From assembly GCA_017454855.1 (NCBI GenBank), contig JAFTCE010000059.1:1-33877 (forward strand): DNA of 33,877 nt, given 5' to 3'. Origin of the DNA: Desulfovibrio sp. GTDB lineage: Bacteria > Desulfobacterota > Desulfovibrionia > Desulfovibrionales > Desulfovibrionaceae. The notes beneath the pieces are model-generated. The model did not search any database and was not told where the DNA came from. It worked only from the letters and a program-made list of their open reading frames with translations. Made by a program: the position numbers and the translations under genes. Shown here in pieces: positions 32,035 through 33,877 of this stretch (positions are counted from its first letter, which is position 1; every line of letters starts with the position of its first letter).

Positions 32035-33792
32035 TTATCTCTTCATGCCGATGACGGTTTCCATCATGGTATCCGTGGTGGTAATGGCCTTGGAGTTGGC
32101 TTGAAAGCCGCGTTGTGTGCTGATCATATGTACAAATTCCTTGGCCATGTCCACGTTGGATTGTTCAATGTTATATGCCTTGGTCGATCCAAAGCCGTTT
32201 TCTCCGGGTACGTCTTCTCTGGGGTCGCCAGATTCCATGGTGGCTGAGAAGAGGTTGCCGCCCTGACGATAGAGTCCTTGTTCGCACTTGAAGTCATACA
32301 TGGCTATTTGGTACAAGGGCAAGGATTCGCCGTTAGAGTACATGCCATAAACGATGCCGTTATCAGTGATGTTCACGTTGTTGAGTATGCCTGAGGGAAA
32401 GCCGTCCTGATTGGCGTCCTGCACGGTGGGGGAGACGGCATTGGCCGCAGAGGCGTATTCTTGGACTGATGGTTCCTTCATTAAACGCAAACTAGAGTAC
32501 TGTACAGAAGGCTCTTCGCTCTCTTCTGCAATGGACAGATCGGCCAGGCTGCCGCCTTCCGCGCTCCAATCCGTGTTTACATTCCTGACGCCAAAATCCA
32601 GCTCTATAATATGCTCGTCGGCTTCTGCTTCACTGACGCTGTTGGCCAGGTGAAACCCTTCAAAATTGGGGGTGAATGTTGGAAGACCGTTGTTGGAAAA
32701 CTTGGTAGGCTGCCACGATTCCAGGGCGGTAGGATCAAGTTCTGAACGTGCATTGTCAGCCAGTTCTTGTTGCGCCCCATAGGTGTACCCTGTCTGATTG
32801 ACAAGCTCGCCACTGGCATTGAAGATGAGATGTCCGGTCATGAGCATGCCCGCCATCTTGGTGTCACTGAACTTGGTTTCGCCGCTCAGGATGCCGGTAC
32901 TGGCATCGTAGGTACCACCATAGGAGCGCTTGTCGTCGGCTGGCGGCATGGTGACCACATATTCGTAGACGGTGTAGCCAGCGGGCAAACCTTCTATCTT
33001 ATATGTGGTTGCGCCGGTGCTGTCTGTCTTACTGCTGTTGACCTTGTCATAGTAGACGGTGAGTTCATGTGCATTGCCGCCCTGGTCATAGACATTGATG
33101 CTGGATTGCGCTGCATAGGCCGAATCAGGCATGGGCGGATCGTTGGTGCCGTCCCACTGGTTGAAAAGCGCCGTCATGGGATTTGTGGTACTGGAACATC
33201 TGTCACTGTTGTCGTCGTTGGTCAGCCCCATGGTTACGGTGACATTGGTTGTCTGTTGCGGGGGGACGTTCCAGCTATCCAGGACAATGTCTCCAGGAGT
33301 GCCATAGCCCACGAAGGACGACTTGCTGGGATTGCTCGAACCTACGGCGGTAGAGCCGTCATTAAAGGAAATGGACTTGTGGTTGTTCACCTTCCAACCC
33401 TGCAGCAGCAGACCGTCGGGATTTTGCAGCTCTCGGTCGGCATTGAAGTAAAAATCGCCGGCGCGGGTGTAAAACTTATTGCCGCTCTTGGGGTCGCAGA
33501 CCCTGAAGAAACCATTGCCGTCAATGGCAATGTCGGTGACGGAATTGGTGGATTCGAGCGATCCCTGAGAAAAATCTCCAATAAGAGTCATAGTGGCCAC
33601 GCCTTGGCCAATCTGCGTACCTCCGGTATAGGTACTTGCGCCCACATAGAGGTAATCGCAAAAATCTGCACGCTGGGCCTTGAAGCCTAAGGTACTCACG
33701 TTGGCAAGATTGTTGCCTACGACATTCATCTTATTACCGTGCGTCACTAAGCCGGAAACGCTTGTCCACATACTGGCTGAAAGTCCGCTCAT
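32035..33792 (-). CDS. flgE: Flagellar hook protein FlgE
   Basis: The 585-residue protein is the subunit of the flagellar hook, exported through the flagellar type III channel and assembled outside the cell. The N-terminus has the rod/hook family signature (MWTSVSGLVTHGNKMNVVG, then NNLANVSTLGFKAQRADF) and the C-terminus the matching helix (NVDMAKEFVHMISTQRGFQA, then NSKAITTTDTMMETVIG). Between them lies a large, variable, surface-exposed domain, which explains a length well over E. coli FlgE (about 400). I chose the ATG at 33792 (MSGLSAS), which has GGAG seven bases upstream; an in-frame start 25 codons earlier is unlikely. The sigma-54 or other promoter must lie beyond the window edge, since none is visible in the last 85 bases. 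Confidence 0.95.
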   Translation of the reverse strand: MSGLSASMWTSVSGLVTHGNKMNVVGNNLANVSTLGFKAQRADFCDYLYVGASTYTGGTQIGQGVATMTLIGDFSQGSLESTNSVTDIAIDGNGFFRVCDPKSGNKFYTRAGDFYFNADRELQNPDGLLLQGWKVNNHKSISFNDGSTAVGSSNPSKSSFVGYGTPGDIVLDSWNVPPQQTTNVTVTMGLTNDDNSDRCSSTTNPMTALFNQWDGTNDPPMPDSAYAAQSSINVYDQGGNAHELTVYYDKVNSSKTDSTGATTYKIEGLPAGYTVYEYVVTMPPADDKRSYGGTYDASTGILSGETKFSDTKMAGMLMTGHLIFNASGELVNQTGYTYGAQQELADNARSELDPTALESWQPTKFSNNGLPTFTPNFEGFHLANSVSEAEADEHIIELDFGVRNVNTDWSAEGGSLADLSIAEESEEPSVQYSSLRLMKEPSVQEYASAANAVSPTVQDANQDGFPSGILNNVNITDNGIVYGMYSNGESLPLYQIAMYDFKCEQGLYRQGGNLFSATMESGDPREDVPGENGFGSTKAYNIEQSNVDMAKEFVHMISTQRGFQANSKAITTTDTMMETVIGMKR

Positions 33793-33877
33793 GTTCTTCT
33801 CCGTATCGTGAAAGTTGTTCTGTTCTTGCGGGGAGGCACGGATGGGGATATGTGCCTTGCCCGACAAATGTTTTTTC

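Noticed and set aside
33793-33877. Possible sigma-54 promoter upstream of flgE
   Set aside because: No GG-N10-GC element with a fitting -12 box occurs in the 85 visible bases; the promoter probably lies outside the window.

Overview
The window looks like chromosomal DNA of a GC-rich, motile Gram-negative bacterium. The best guess is a Desulfovibrio-type member of the Desulfovibrionaceae. The guess rests on the kind of flagellar genes present (a long FlgE, FliR, sigma-54 type promoters), LPS-type genes (O-antigen ligase, family 9 glycosyltransferase), a folate-dependent TrmFO, a DUF362 protein and two AIDA-repeat/RTX-like secreted adhesins. No database search was possible, so the taxonomy is inference.

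Layout. 1-480: the 3' end of a secreted adhesin and its terminator. 496-2151: an AT-richer ATPase with a PD-(D/E)XK-like C-terminus. 2198-6131: trmFO, then a large protein with GAF-like, two degenerate GGDEF-like and TPR regions. 6144-9715 (minus): a polar amino-acid ABC importer (binding protein, permease, ATPase) running directly into mnmA. 9862-10443 (minus): a NYN-domain protein, divergent from an O-antigen ligase-like membrane protein (10591-11991). 12033-15982 (minus): a probable flagellar accessory cluster consisting of a lysozyme-like protein, a GT9 glycosyltransferase with a helical tail, an unknown helical protein and a FliT/FlgN-like chaperone. Two good sigma-54 promoters drive this cluster. 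16144-16773 (minus): a TraT-like lipoprotein. 17042-19144 (plus): envelope proteins, namely a lipoprotein HAD phosphatase, a small exported protein and a glycine-zipper lipoprotein. 19424-20215: fliR. 20361-24124: a SNF2 helicase translationally coupled to a SWIM zinc-finger protein that ends in an HTH-like domain. 24163-25853 (minus): thiE and a DUF362 protein. 25978-28986: an MscS-type channel and a cupin. 29166-31829: an intact AIDA-repeat adhesin whose C-terminus is paralogous to the fragment at the left edge. 32035-33792 (minus): flgE.

How the parts relate. Several blocks serve the cell surface: hook and export genes, a sigma-54-controlled flagellar accessory unit with a glycosyltransferase, O-antigen ligation, lipoproteins and two secreted adhesins. 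Two tRNA uridine-modification genes (trmFO, mnmA) lie close together. mnmA sits at the end of an amino-acid uptake operon, which would make sense if the substrate were a sulfur amino acid, but this is unproven. The least ordinary items are the SNF2/SWIM-HTH pair, the tandem degenerate GGDEF/TPR protein, the helical region apparently shared between the GT9 tail and its neighbour, and several strong inverted repeats in intergenic regions.
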